A program made the position numbers and the translations under genes. Shown here one piece after another: positions 10,101 through 18,540 of a DNA stretch of 64,000 nt. This DNA comes from Sphingobacterium sp. JB170 (GTDB lineage Bacteria > Bacteroidota > Bacteroidia > Sphingobacteriales > Sphingobacteriaceae). The stretch is from assembly GCF_900163865.1 (NCBI RefSeq), contig NZ_FUKU01000059.1:62001-126000 (forward strand), given 5' to 3'. Under the pieces are notes generated by a model. That model saw only the letters and a list, made by a program, of their open reading frames with translations. It was not told where the DNA came from and made no database searches. Position 1 is the first letter of the stretch. Every line of letters begins with the position of its first letter.

Positions 10101-10512
10101 GTTCAAATTAACGCCAGGAGCAAATAACGGAATAGGTATTCGTACGCCTTTAGAGGGGGATGCTGCGTATGCAGGTACTGAAATTCAGGTTTTAGATAAT
10201 GATGCAGAAGTTTATAAAAATTTAAAAGAATACCAATATCATGGGTCTGCCTATGGAATTATTCCAGCTAAGCGCGAAGGGATGAAGCCAGTCGGCGAGT
10301 GGAATTCCCAAGAGATTCGTGTACAGGGGAGCAAGATAAAAGTAACCCTGAATGGCGTGGTTATTCTTGATGGAGATTTAGCAAAAGCTTCGAATAATGG
10401 CACGGCGGATCATAAGGATCATCCAGGCCTAAATAATAAATCGGGGCATATTGGATTTTTAGGACATGGTTCGGAAGTGTTTTTTAGAAATATCCGGATT
10501 AACAGGTTATAA
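7117..10512 (+). CDS. Secreted HEAT-repeat protein with two C-terminal DUF1080 (3-keto-glycoside hydrolase-type) domains
   Basis: The product is 1131 aa from the ATG at 7117, which is followed by a clear signal peptide ending ISAYAQQ. An in-frame GTG at 7081 would overlap the previous gene and precede the signal, so I reject it. Residues ~60-700 are alpha-helical HEAT/PBS-type repeats rich in Ala, Leu and Lys. Two DUF1080 domains follow, at ~724-926 (start YVSIFNGKDLTGWKG) and ~941-1131 (start FEMLFDGTNLDKW). DUF1080 is a concanavalin-like fold seen in hydrolases acting on 3-keto-disaccharides and glycosides. It lies 16 bases after the oxidoreductase gene and ends before a terminator at 10534. 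Probable role: periplasmic or surface processing of keto-glycosides, with HEAT repeats as scaffold. That part is inference. Confidence 0.88.
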   Translation: MKKVFNTLSALLILQISAYAQQPANRTSATKIADVLAQQPAQEHAKLLTAMKELENFTSEDIANLLSGLQPQGGNNAAIEYAANTYSFYVMQSGKDAQRELFSKGLALALERLTDKDNKGFVLRLMTQASKNEAIQAIVPLLKDDYLVDKAAMALNGIRTPEAKKALSTALSQASNEKQTKAIVSALGDLRSKEDEEAIIATLSKYSSENTQRGAFTALSKIAGAKSAPVFLEKLKNVNYQFDKTNIGGLTLNYAGNLAAEGNESLAVSVANTVSKEAERAGVSTLQVGALKLLTKINPNKARKQLLKGATSPNALYRAASLELLANRDEPSETKKLIKSLSKAEPAIQESILLYLAQEADESDIPAINKTVQKLSDTRSKIAGLNTLSALSNGSNAAALIKEISSADDATKQAIVTLLLTSKDASTIDAVVAALPTADSTTQLMLLEVLSKRTNSNASKATLALVQSEDAAVKEAALNALPNVVGENDLDAVVNLLSKANEQDSRALQSALIQILSASSSKDAHIQKLAANISRSAAPSAANYFPVFAGVGTQESLKAVKNYLNNETLKPQAISALASWSTPEALPTLIELSRTEKGTANFDTVFKGLIAQINASENTAAQKTLFLKDAFVLASTPAQQQQVLGSLQTTGTYQALVFAANYLDDANLKGAATNTAMNIAMDNIEYIGTDVRRILEQANTNLTGSESSYLKEAITRHLVEMPAGEGYVSIFNGKDLTGWKGLVENPIKRAAMSPKELSSKQAEADKNMRINWSAENGDLVFSGKGDNIATVKQYGDFEMLVDWKLDPNGKEPDAGVYLRGTPQVQIWDISRTEVGAQVGSGGLYNNQKNPANPLKVADNALGEWNTFKIRMIGEKVSVWLNGELVVDNVTLENYWDRNQSIFPVEQIELQAHGSRVWYRDIYVKEIARKEVFTLNKAEKSEGFEMLFDGTNLDKWTETPAYEVTPEGYIRANPDAKFGKNLYTKDEFGDFVYRFEFKLTPGANNGIGIRTPLEGDAAYAGTEIQVLDNDAEVYKNLKEYQYHGSAYGIIPAKREGMKPVGEWNSQEIRVQGSKIKVTLNGVVILDGDLAKASNNGTADHKDHPGLNNKSGHIGFLGHGSEVFFRNIRINRL

Positions 10513-10533
10513 TTTTAATACGATTAGTTAGAA

Positions 10534-10572
10534 ACGCGCCTGTGCTTTAAGTAGTCCAGGCGTGTTTTTTTT
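10534..10572 (+). terminator. Intrinsic terminator after the HEAT-DUF1080 gene
   Basis: ACGCGCCTG (10534-10542) pairs with CAGGCGTGT, including one G-T pair, and is followed by eight T residues. A second small hairpin, GGCCCC-TA-CGGGGTC at about 10655, has no T tract. The rest of 10573-10728 holds nothing recognisable. Confidence 0.85.
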
Positions 10573-10728
10573 CTCCATAGGGGGGCAATATGTCGCGTGC
10601 CTGAACAAACACGTATGATGGAAGTTGCCGGCGTGCGTGCAGCCGTTAAACGAGGCCCCTACGGGGTCTTAAAGGCGGAAGTTGCAGGTCGCTAGATTTA
10701 TAGACTTCATTTGCGCACGTACATTTTT

Positions 10729-12267
10729 TTATAATGAAGTTAGTTGATAAGGAGAAATTTGCTTCCATGCTTCGGCAATATGATCTGTGATGTCGGATGC
10801 AATGACACTTCTAGGGTGACGTTGTAGTGCCGCAAGGTCGCCAGCAAGACCATGTAGATATACACCAAGAATCGCCGCCTCATGAGGTGCGTATCGCTGA
10901 GCTAACAGCGAAGCGATGATCCCCGATAGAACGTCGCCGCTACCAGCGGTAGCCATTCCCGGATTTCCATTCGAGTTAAAATGTATATTCCCGTCAGACA
11001 GTACAATAGCTGAATGTGCACCTTTAATAACCATGATCTGCTTATATTTCGCACACCAGTTACGTGCCATTTCCAATTTTTGATGGTCATCGGACCAACT
11101 TCCTAGCAGCCGCTTTAGCTCTTTGGGGTGAGGTGTCAATATGCTTTGTGGCGGAAGTAAATGATGTATCTCCGGTCGTTTGGCTAAAATGTTTATAGCG
11201 TCAGCGTCGAATATAATCGGAGGGATTAGATCACTATTTTCGAGTGAAGTTATGAAGTTGAAAAATGCGTCACTTTGGCTTTGCTGTGTCCCAAGGCCCA
11301 TTCCTATGGCTATTGCCTCGTAGCTATTGTGTTTAAAACTAAACGTATGAATAGATTTCATGGTATTGTCTGTTTGAACTAACGCCTCCGGGCAACTAAT
11401 TTGTAAAATATCGTGTCCACAACAAGGGACATATGCCGTGACTATTCCACAACCCGTTCGTTGTGCGGCATGGCACGAAAGCGATATTGCTCCGATACTC
11501 CCGTAACTTCCCCCTGCTAGTAGCACGTGACCGAAAGTGCCTTTATGAGCGAACTTGTGCAGCGGCCGTGGAATTTGCATGATGCTCGTTCTACAGGTGT
11601 AATGGTATGTGCTGTCAAATGTCTCCCATACGGCCTTATCTAAGCCGATATCGAGAATGCTGATGTTTCCACATAATACCGCATTTTCAGGTAGAAGGAC
11701 GTTTAATTTTGGGAATGAGATGCAAAAAGTATACGTAGCGTGCACGGCGTTTACTTTCGGTGCATTACCATTTTGAGCGGATAATCCCGAAGGGATATCA
11801 ATAGAAAGTATGGGGTTCGGAAGGTTATTAATTTGGTGAATAAAGCCACTCCATTGGTCGGATAACGGCCGTTTTAGCCCATTTCCGAACAGGGAATCAA
11901 TAATTATAGATTCACGCGGGAGTGATAGTGTTTCATCAAGTTTTATTGGTAGGATTGAAATGCCGTGATCACGTAATGCCTTTTGACTGTATTTATTCTG
12001 CTGAGTGTATCGATCATGTTCAGAAAGGCGTATTTGCACAGTATGACCTGCTTGAAATAATAGCAGGGCTAGAGTTAGGCCATCACCGCCATTATTTCCG
12101 GGTCCGCAAAAAAGTATAAAATTGCTTCGGCATTCACCTACCAATTGCTGTGTTTTTTGGAAGATCGCGCGTGCAGCACGTTCCATCAAATCCCTTTCCG
12201 TTATTTTTTGTCGATCTATAGTTTGTCTTTCTAGCTCGTAGGTCGCAGTGGGGGATAGAATCTTCAT
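10729..12267 (-). CDS. nnrD: Bifunctional NAD(P)H-hydrate epimerase / ADP-dependent NAD(P)H-hydrate dehydratase
   Basis: Repairs damaged NADH and NADPH hydrates. The N-terminal YjeF_N epimerase domain (to about residue 210) carries FCGPGNNGGDGL and the conserved ITERDLMERAA. The C-terminal ribokinase-like dehydratase has GHVLLAGGSYGSIGAISL and the catalytic glycine-rich GMATAGSGDVLSGIIASLL. I start it at the ATG at 12267 (MKIL), because family members begin this way and an AAGAGG lies just upstream. A start at 12294 is possible but adds an unconserved tail. It is a single-gene unit, divergent to the sulfatase. Confidence 0.95.
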   Translation of the reverse strand: MKILSPTATYELERQTIDRQKITERDLMERAARAIFQKTQQLVGECRSNFILFCGPGNNGGDGLTLALLLFQAGHTVQIRLSEHDRYTQQNKYSQKALRDHGISILPIKLDETLSLPRESIIIDSLFGNGLKRPLSDQWSGFIHQINNLPNPILSIDIPSGLSAQNGNAPKVNAVHATYTFCISFPKLNVLLPENAVLCGNISILDIGLDKAVWETFDSTYHYTCRTSIMQIPRPLHKFAHKGTFGHVLLAGGSYGSIGAISLSCHAAQRTGCGIVTAYVPCCGHDILQISCPEALVQTDNTMKSIHTFSFKHNSYEAIAIGMGLGTQQSQSDAFFNFITSLENSDLIPPIIFDADAINILAKRPEIHHLLPPQSILTPHPKELKRLLGSWSDDHQKLEMARNWCAKYKQIMVIKGAHSAIVLSDGNIHFNSNGNPGMATAGSGDVLSGIIASLLAQRYAPHEAAILGVYLHGLAGDLAALQRHPRSVIASDITDHIAEAWKQISPYQLTSL

Positions 12268-12435
12268 AACCTCTTTTTTCTTAAAATTAAGCATTATTTT
12301 TTCAAGTCTGGTCGCTCTATCTATGCTTTGTATTGTTTCCAGTAACGCCCCGTTTTCTTTATTTGCGATTTAACGGCCTAGGTTTTCAATCCCATTGAAA
12401 AAAAAAGTATCTTTAAATAGTGGGAAATAGAACAT

Positions 12436-12446
12436 CGTTTTAAACG
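12436..12446. promoter_or_regulatory. CGTTT-T-AAACG palindrome upstream of the sulfatase
   Basis: An 11-base inverted repeat lies 108 bases before the chosen sulfatase start. A TATCTTTA element (-7-like) lies at 12408-12415. The half-sites match those of the repeat at 35032-35045 upstream of the DUF4091 gene, but the spacing differs (1 versus 4). It could be a LacI-type operator or chance. Confidence 0.25.
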
Positions 12447-12553
12447 GAGATTAGTCTGAACGGATTGCGTGGATATTAGTTTAACATGAAGCGCAATTAG
12501 GAAAAACCACCCTATTGTAAATGACCTTTCGAGTACTTCTAAAATGCATATTG

Positions 12554-13954
12554 ATGAAAATTATAAAAACGGTTTGGCACGCTGCCCACAATATAACTTT
12601 AACACGTTTTCTGTGTAACGTTATTTTGTTTTTAAGTTGTACGTCCGCTCTGATTGCTCAAGAGAAAAGACCCAATATCATATTAATATTAGCCGATGAT
12701 CTAGGGTTGGGCGACATAAGTCGCTTCTCAGATACCTATCATACGCCCAATATCGATAAGATTGGCCTGGATGGTCTTCAGGTGTCAAATTATTACGCTG
12801 CTTCTCCAATTTGTTCACCTTCACGCGCCGGGATTTTAACGGGGCAGTTCCCTGCAAAAATACATTTCACAACTTTCCTGAATACGAAAGCAGACAACAA
12901 AAGGAAAGAACAGGTAGATTTTTTAGATCCTGAAATTCCATCGATCGGAAAACTGTTGCAATCCGCTGGCTATGCAACCGGACATTTTGGAAAATGGCAT
13001 ATGGGCGGTGGAAGAGATGTTGTCGAGGCGCCGAACTTTGATAAGTATGGTTTTGATGCATGGTCAAGCACTTATGAAAGCCCAGATCCTGATCCGGCCA
13101 TTACGGCGACCGATTGGATTTGGAGCGACAAGGATAGTATAAAACGTTGGAATCGTACCGCATATTTTGTCGATAGAACGCTAGCATTTTTGAAAGAGAA
13201 TGCGGGTAAGCCTTGCTATGTGAACTTATGGACCGACGATGTGCACACACCATGGGTAACGGGTGATAATGAGAATGGTCGCGACCCTAATAACAAGCCA
13301 CAATCGGAGAAGAGTTTTATCGAAGTTTTAAAAATATATGATAAAGAAATTGGCCGCTTAATGCAGGGATTGAAAGATTTAGGCGTTGATAGCAATACAA
13401 TCGTGATATTTACGAGCGACAACGGGCCGTTACCTAATTTTAGGCAAGACAGATCTGCAGGGTTACGAGGTAGTAAACTCTCGCTTTATGAAGGCGGCGT
13501 GAATATGCCGTTTCTCATTCGCTGGCCCGGTCACATCGAAGCGGGTAGATTCGATGATACGTCAATAATTTCGGCGGTCGATCTTTTACCGTCATTTTGT
13601 GAACTTGCAGGCGTGAATACCAGCGGGCTTATTGATTTGGATGGTGAGGATCGCACCGACGTATGGTTGCATCGGGCAGCTGAGCGGACAGAACCCTTAA
13701 TTTGGGAATACGGCCGTAACGAATTCTTCAGCTTTCCAAAACAGCAGAATCGGAGCCCGATATTAGCGCTTCGTGAAGGAAAGTGGAAATTCCTAATGAA
13801 TAAAGATGAAAGTCAGGTCGAACTATACGATTTAAGTGGCGATCGAAAGGAAACTCGCAATGTGGCAGCTGAAAATCCTATTTTAGTTCAGCAATATAGA
13901 AAAGTGTTATCTAACTGGCGTAACAGCTTGCCTACCTTTGTGCCTGCAGAGTAA
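12554..13954 (+). CDS. Secreted type I sulfatase (arylsulfatase family)
   Basis: Hydrolyses a sulfate ester, probably from a sulfated glycan. A signal peptide (hydrophobic FLCNVILFLSCTSALIAQ) precedes the sulfatase core RPNIILILADDLGLGDI with its metal-binding Asp pair. The formylglycine motif CSPSR (in ICSPSRAGILTG) is intact, so the Cys must be converted by a maturase. GHFGKWHMGG and FTSDNGPL also match family motifs. I chose the ATG at 12554; an in-frame ATG at 12521 would lengthen the n-region by 11 residues. No sulfatase maturase gene or SusCD pair is adjacent, so the maturase must be elsewhere. The substrate is unknown. Confidence 0.92.
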   Translation: MKIIKTVWHAAHNITLTRFLCNVILFLSCTSALIAQEKRPNIILILADDLGLGDISRFSDTYHTPNIDKIGLDGLQVSNYYAASPICSPSRAGILTGQFPAKIHFTTFLNTKADNKRKEQVDFLDPEIPSIGKLLQSAGYATGHFGKWHMGGGRDVVEAPNFDKYGFDAWSSTYESPDPDPAITATDWIWSDKDSIKRWNRTAYFVDRTLAFLKENAGKPCYVNLWTDDVHTPWVTGDNENGRDPNNKPQSEKSFIEVLKIYDKEIGRLMQGLKDLGVDSNTIVIFTSDNGPLPNFRQDRSAGLRGSKLSLYEGGVNMPFLIRWPGHIEAGRFDDTSIISAVDLLPSFCELAGVNTSGLIDLDGEDRTDVWLHRAAERTEPLIWEYGRNEFFSFPKQQNRSPILALREGKWKFLMNKDESQVELYDLSGDRKETRNVAAENPILVQQYRKVLSNWRNSLPTFVPAE

Positions 13955-13970
13955 ACGCAAAGAGGTGATC

Positions 13971-13989
13971 GGTTTTAAGAAACCTTTTT
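13971..13989 (+). terminator. Short intrinsic terminator after the sulfatase
   Basis: GGTTT-TAAG-AAACC hairpin followed by TTTTTA, 17 bases after the sulfatase stop codon and before the convergent fabH gene. Confidence 0.6.
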
Positions 13990-14039
13990 AGGGGTATTGG
14001 TTAAGTGGAAATTGCTGATTCGCCGCGCGAGGAGATATT

Positions 14040-15041
14040 TTAAATTCCCCAGCGTAGTAAGCTTGCTCCCCATGAAAAGCCGGCACCAAATGCTGTTAAC
14101 ATCAATAAGTCGCCCTTTTGAAGCAGTTTTATGTTTTCCCATATACATAGTGGGATCGTTGCGGCGATCGTGTTTCCAAAGTATTCGATATTCGACAACG
14201 TTCTTCCCATTTCAATTTTTATTTCTTTGCCCACGCCGTCAATGATTCGTTTGTTAGCTTGGTGAGGGACGAGCCAATCTACTTGATCGATACTGAGATT
14301 ATTTCGCTTTAAAACTTCATTACAAGCGTGGGCCATGGACTGGATCGCCTGCTTAAAAACAACTTTGCCATCTTGGCGGATATAATGCTTTTCCACATCG
14401 ATCAGGCCCTTGCTATCTGGGTGTAAGGATCCGCCCCCTTCAATATTTAAAAATTCGCGACCATTTCCATTGCTTTGCATATAGGCGTCAATCACACCGT
14501 TGTCAAGTGACGGCTCTAACCATACAACGCCCGCGCCATCCCCAAAAAGAATGTTTGTTGAACGATCATGAATATCTACAAATGCGCTTATATTATCCGC
14601 ACCAATCACTAAAACATTTTTATAACGGCCGGTTTCAACCAAGGAGGCACCCATATCTAGCGCATAGAGGAATCCAGAACATGCAGCGTTGATATCAAAT
14701 GCCCAAACGTTATCGAGATCGAGTTTTTTTGCGACAATGTTGGCTGTTGCCGGCATCATTACGTCGGGTGTTGAGGTTGCTACGATCAACGCGTCGACAC
14801 TCGAAAGGTCTTTGTCAAATTGTGTGCAAAGGTTTTGAACAGCCATCACCGCCATATCCGAGGTTGCGAATTCTTTGTCTAATATTCGACGTTCCTTGAT
14901 CCCTGTACGCTTCACTATCCATTCGTCGGATGTGTCACATAACTCTTCTAAGTCGAAATTGGTTCGCTTATTTAAAGGTACGTACCCGCCGATTCCCGTA
15001 ATTGAAGCATAGTATGGTTTCGAGGCGTAAATATTTTGCAT
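14040..15041 (-). CDS. fabH: 3-oxoacyl-ACP synthase III (KAS III)
   Basis: Condenses an acyl-CoA with malonyl-ACP to start fatty-acid chains. The 333 aa contain the thiolase-fold triad in the expected places: Cys121 in NAACSGF, His260 in VPHQAN and Asn290 in YFGNT. The N-terminal DTSDEWIVKRTGIKERRI segment is typical of FabH. It is a lone gene, not in a plsX-fabH operon, and is preceded by a TACCTTTG -7 box. Bacteroidota often carry more than one FabH; this may be the extra copy, with possible branched-chain primer preference. Confidence 0.94.
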   Translation of the reverse strand: MQNIYASKPYYASITGIGGYVPLNKRTNFDLEELCDTSDEWIVKRTGIKERRILDKEFATSDMAVMAVQNLCTQFDKDLSSVDALIVATSTPDVMMPATANIVAKKLDLDNVWAFDINAACSGFLYALDMGASLVETGRYKNVLVIGADNISAFVDIHDRSTNILFGDGAGVVWLEPSLDNGVIDAYMQSNGNGREFLNIEGGGSLHPDSKGLIDVEKHYIRQDGKVVFKQAIQSMAHACNEVLKRNNLSIDQVDWLVPHQANKRIIDGVGKEIKIEMGRTLSNIEYFGNTIAATIPLCIWENIKLLQKGDLLMLTAFGAGFSWGASLLRWGI

Positions 15042-15069
15042 AGATTCTTTTATTCAAATTAAAGTTTGG

Positions 15070-15077
15070 CAAAGGTA
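15070..15077 (-). promoter_or_regulatory. Bacteroidota -7 box (TACCTTTG) for fabH
   Basis: The minus-strand sequence TACCTTTG matches the TAnnTTTG consensus and lies 29 bases upstream of the fabH start. A good -33 TTG at 19-21 bases is not obvious. The rest of 15078-15395 is AT-rich and holds no gene. A GTACC-tca-GGTAC repeat lies just before the next ORF (about 15377-15389). Confidence 0.6.
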
Positions 15078-15395
15078 ATTAAATTTTGCTATAATTTCGG
15101 ATTACCAACTTTCTGCTCTTAAATAGAAAGAGCAAAAATTACTAATTTTTACCTAGAATTTGGATGTGGTTGAATTTGTGGTAAAAAAATCCACATAGTG
15201 TTGCGTGTTTTTGCAATGAACTGTGTTTTTTTGTTGTGTCTGATGAAGGTAATTTTTCCGCTAATATTTTATTTTTGGCTTGATGTTCATTGAGTTATCA
15301 GAAAATGTGAGTATATTATGTATCGTATTGCTTGTTAGCCCTCACGCTCGCTGGGTTAGAGTTTTAAACCTTTTTGTACCTCAGGTACATTAAAA

Positions 15396-15623
15396 ATGAT
15401 GTCTATGGAAAAACTAATTTTTGAAACCAACGTGTCGTCAACCTCGTCGTTGGGGGAAATACACGTCGCCGTAAAAAAAGTCAAAGGGATTTCTCGGTGG
15501 CATATCGAGTTGGATTCCAGTTATAGTATGCTTACGATTGAAGGGAAGGCACTCGATCAGCACGAAATTATTTCTCAACTTTCGACCCACGGTGTTCAGG
15601 CAAATCGGGTGGACGAAGAATAA
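15396..15623 (+). CDS. Small protein resembling a heavy-metal-associated (HMA-like) fold without the metal site
   Basis: This 75-aa ORF has the beta-alpha-beta-beta-alpha-beta pattern of HMA/ferredoxin-like domains: LIFETNVSS, then the helix LGEIHVAVKKV, then strands around GISRWHIEL, YSMLTIEG, and the helix QHEIISQLSTHG. The CxxC metal pair of real HMA chaperones is absent; the expected position reads SSTSS. Either the ATG at 15396 or the one at 15405 could start it. Function unknown. Similar small proteins without CxxC are widespread in Bacteroidota. Confidence 0.7.
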   Translation: MMSMEKLIFETNVSSTSSLGEIHVAVKKVKGISRWHIELDSSYSMLTIEGKALDQHEIISQLSTHGVQANRVDEE

Positions 15624-15647
15624 ATAGAGAACTTCTCGCTGTTTCCA

Positions 15648-16775
15648 CTAGTTTCCAGAATACACTTTATTTAGCCATAGAAACGTTGGTTCCCCAAGTT
15701 GCTCTCGCATTACATGATCACGACCGTAAAAAGCTAACAACGCATCGAATATTTTCGATACTATGAAGTCGTCTCGATTTGTGAATACAATAATTGAAAA
15801 CTTATTGTGAACATCCATATATACGATGTTTTGAAAACCGGTGGATTCGCCAGAGTGGAATACATGAAGATGATGATCGGTGTCTGAGAAATTAAAAAGC
15901 CCCAGCTGATAACGGATATTATTTTTCACCTGCATTCCCGCATTAAATTGGTTTCGATAGTCACTGTCTCTATGAAGGGAAGAAGTAATTAGCCTACACC
16001 ATTTCTGCATTTCCTGCGTAGCTAAATAAGCGCCACCGTCTCCTTGTGTCGCGCTAGTAATACTTTGATCGGCATAGGCACAATCTGCACCTTCCAAATG
16101 ATAACCAATTGCGCGGTCAATGATCTTCGAGTGCGGCGTATAAATGAGGCCGTCGTGAATATCGATGGGTTTGAAAAGCGTCTCACGGACATATTGCGCG
16201 AAAGTATTTCTACTCACTTTCTCTACAATTAGCGCTAATAGGCAGTAACCAGTGTTGCTATATTTAAAACGGTCACCGGGACAAAATTGGAGTTTGGGAT
16301 TCTCAATAATCAGGTCAAGTACGTCGTGATCGGAGAGCTGCTTTTTTTGATCTTTAGGAATAAAGTCTTCATAATCGGGCAGTCCTGAGGAGTGCTGAAG
16401 GAGGTGACGTACTTGTACGGAAAAAAATTCTTCAGGCAAATTGTCTAAGATTTCTGTGATCGAACTGGTGGCTTGGATTTTTCCCTGTTGAATCAATGAG
16501 TGGATCGCCCGCGCCGTAATTTGCTTTGTGACCGAGGCCATTCTAAAATGGCTATTCGGTCCGACATGCTCGCCAGTTTCTATATTTTTTAAACCATTAT
16601 AATACGAAAATATCGTTTCGCCCTGTTGTGACACAAGTATGGCCGCGCCGGGAATATTGGGATTAATGAAAAGTTGATCTAAGGTCGCTTCCAGGTCGCT
16701 GGTATTCTTTTGCGCTTGCGTGAAGATGGGCACCAAGATAACTGCTATTAGATTAATTAGCAAAGGGGATCTCAT
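15648..16775 (-). CDS. Serine hydrolase of the beta-lactamase (class C / penicillin-binding) family
   Basis: A 375-aa exported protein (signal peptide ending FTQAQ). The catalytic SxxK is Ser81-Val-Thr-Lys84, the YxN motif is Tyr172-Ser-Asn174, and the third box is FHSGES near the C terminus instead of KTG, which is usual for esterase or peptidase members. True beta-lactam hydrolysis is therefore not implied. Its start overlaps the end of the upstream cyclophilin gene by 23 bases, so the two are probably translated from one message. The substrate is not predictable. Confidence 0.88.
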   Translation of the reverse strand: MRSPLLINLIAVILVPIFTQAQKNTSDLEATLDQLFINPNIPGAAILVSQQGETIFSYYNGLKNIETGEHVGPNSHFRMASVTKQITARAIHSLIQQGKIQATSSITEILDNLPEEFFSVQVRHLLQHSSGLPDYEDFIPKDQKKQLSDHDVLDLIIENPKLQFCPGDRFKYSNTGYCLLALIVEKVSRNTFAQYVRETLFKPIDIHDGLIYTPHSKIIDRAIGYHLEGADCAYADQSITSATQGDGGAYLATQEMQKWCRLITSSLHRDSDYRNQFNAGMQVKNNIRYQLGLFNFSDTDHHLHVFHSGESTGFQNIVYMDVHNKFSIIVFTNRDDFIVSKIFDALLAFYGRDHVMREQLGEPTFLWLNKVYSGN

Positions 16776-17409
16776 CGTTAATTACTTTGAAAGTGAACGG
16801 TATTTTTTGCGTAGGAAAATCTTTGGCATCGGTTTTTACTTTACTGATTTCAAGTAAAATATCAAGCCCTTGGTATACTTCGCCAAAAACGGTAAAATCT
16901 TTATCTAGTCGTGGTTGGCCACCAATATTGAGATACGTTCTGCGCTGCTCGGAGGTGTACTTAACGCCTTTTATTTGCTCCAAGGAATCGAGCTGCTCAT
17001 TGGTAACCCTATTTCCCACGACAAAGTAAATCTGCTTTAAAAATGACGCTTTCTCGTTATTGTTATCGCGTCCCGCACCCAGCGCCCCAATTTTGTGAAA
17101 AGCTCTTGTGTTAAATTCAGCTGCTAATCTTGGTTTCCCGAGTTCCGTGTGTTCTGCTTCATATTTTGCGATATCAAAATCATGATCACCGCCTTGGATT
17201 ACGAATCCTTCAATAATTCGATTAAACAGCGCTCCACGATATAGGCTATCTTTTAATGAGGATAAAATTAAATCGCGGTGATTGGGCGTGAAATCATAAA
17301 GGAGTACCTTAAATGTTCCATAACTGGTGGTAAATTCGAGCTTATGGGTTTGTGCAGAACTCGATGCCGATATCAAAATAAATGTTATAATAGCAATAAA
17401 TATTCTCAT
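16753..17409 (-). CDS. Exported cyclophilin-type peptidyl-prolyl isomerase
   Basis: Catalyses proline cis-trans isomerisation during folding of exported proteins. It has a signal peptide (FILISASSSAQ) and a cyclophilin core with LEFTTSYGTFKVLLYD and the hallmark FNRIIEGFVIQGGD. A ~35-residue insertion (after FFVVGNRV-type residues, around residues 130-165) is typical of longer Bacteroidota forms. At 218 aa the domain is complete. It overlaps the serine hydrolase gene downstream by 23 bases. Confidence 0.92.
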   Translation of the reverse strand: MRIFIAIITFILISASSSAQTHKLEFTTSYGTFKVLLYDFTPNHRDLILSSLKDSLYRGALFNRIIEGFVIQGGDHDFDIAKYEAEHTELGKPRLAAEFNTRAFHKIGALGAGRDNNNEKASFLKQIYFVVGNRVTNEQLDSLEQIKGVKYTSEQRRTYLNIGGQPRLDKDFTVFGEVYQGLDILLEISKVKTDAKDFPTQKIPFTFKVINDEIPFAN

Positions 17410-17481
17410 TTAAATCTGTAGTTTGGGATGTCAAACTTATCAAAAATTAACCTTTAATGAATATGATTATTCTTAAAAATG

Positions 17482-17489
17482 TATATTTG
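17482..17489 (+). promoter_or_regulatory. Candidate -7 box (TATATTTG) for the aldo/keto reductase
   Basis: The sequence matches TAnnTTTG and lies 22 bases before the start codon. No clear -33 TTG is seen at the normal distance. Confidence 0.45.
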
Positions 17490-17511
17490 GTTATAAAAGA
17501 AATATACTTCT

Positions 17512-18540
17512 ATGACTTATACACCTGATCCTTCACGTTACGAAAAAATGCAATATAACCGCTGCGGGAATAGCGGCTTAATGCTACCGGCTATTTCTTT
17601 AGGACTGTGGCATAACTTCGGTGACGATACCTCACATCAGGCCAAGGTTGATATTTGTACGACAGCCTTTGATGCCGGGATTACACATTTTGATTTGGCA
17701 AATAATTACGGTCCCCCTGCAGGTAGTGCAGAGAAGGCATTCGGCCAGATACTACGCGAGGAGTTTCGCGGACTACGCGACGAAATGGTGATTTCGTCCA
17801 AAGCGGGGTACTTCATGTGGCCAGGACCGTATGGAGAGTGGGGCAGTCGTAAATACATCATTTCTAGTTGTGATCAAAGTCTCCGCCGACTGGGCGTTGA
17901 TTATCTGGACATATTTTATTCGCACCGCTTTGATCCAAATACACCAATCGAAGAAACTATGTTGGCCTTAGATCAGTTGGTGCGTTCAGGAAAAGCACTT
18001 TACGTCGGAATTTCTTCCTACAATAGCAAGCGGACAAAAGAGGCTTATGATATTCTCAAAAGTTTAGGGACTCCGTTCATTATACACCAACCAAGTTATT
18101 CGATGCTCAATCGCTGGGTCGAAGAGGATAGTCTCTTGGAGGCGTTGGAGGACAGGGGACTGGGATCCATCGTATTCTCGCCACTAGCGCAGGGAATGTT
18201 AACAAATAAGTATCTACGAGATATTCCTGCCAGAAGTAGGGCGACTCAAGGGAAGTCACTCTCGAGCTCATTCTTGAGCAATGAAAACTTAAGTCGAATT
18301 CGGGCATTAAATGATATTGCGGCCGGGCGTGGTCAGTCCTTGGCGCAGATGGCTATCGCGTGGGTGTTAAAAAAACAGCGTGTTACGTCTGCTTTGATCG
18401 GTGCTAGCAATCCGCAACAAGTTCTGGATTGTGTCGGAGCGATTGATAACCTTGTCTTTAGTGAACAAGAGCTACAAGAAATCGATAAATATGCTGTTGA
18501 CGGCGGTGTTAATATTTGGCGGCAATCGGCTGAACTTTAG
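17512..18540 (+). CDS. yghZ: Aldo/keto reductase similar to L-glyceraldehyde 3-phosphate reductase (YghZ)
   Basis: NADPH-dependent reductase of the AKR superfamily, 342 aa. The catalytic tetrad elements are visible: Asp in THFDLANNYGP with the Tyr, Lys in ISSKAGYFMWPGP, and His in DIFYSHRFD. The YGPPAGSAEKAFG, WPGPYGEWGSRKY and LNRWVEEDSLL stretches are specific to the YghZ/Gpr subgroup, which acts on L-glyceraldehyde 3-phosphate and methylglyoxal. It is a single gene. Substrate preference by family resemblance only. Confidence 0.92.
   Translation: MTYTPDPSRYEKMQYNRCGNSGLMLPAISLGLWHNFGDDTSHQAKVDICTTAFDAGITHFDLANNYGPPAGSAEKAFGQILREEFRGLRDEMVISSKAGYFMWPGPYGEWGSRKYIISSCDQSLRRLGVDYLDIFYSHRFDPNTPIEETMLALDQLVRSGKALYVGISSYNSKRTKEAYDILKSLGTPFIIHQPSYSMLNRWVEEDSLLEALEDRGLGSIVFSPLAQGMLTNKYLRDIPARSRATQGKSLSSSFLSNENLSRIRALNDIAAGRGQSLAQMAIAWVLKKQRVTSALIGASNPQQVLDCVGAIDNLVFSEQELQEIDKYAVDGGVNIWRQSAEL

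Noticed and set aside
15648..16775. Beta-lactamase conferring antibiotic resistance
   Set aside because: SxxK and YxN are present, but the third box is HSG, as in esterases and peptidases; no basis to claim resistance.
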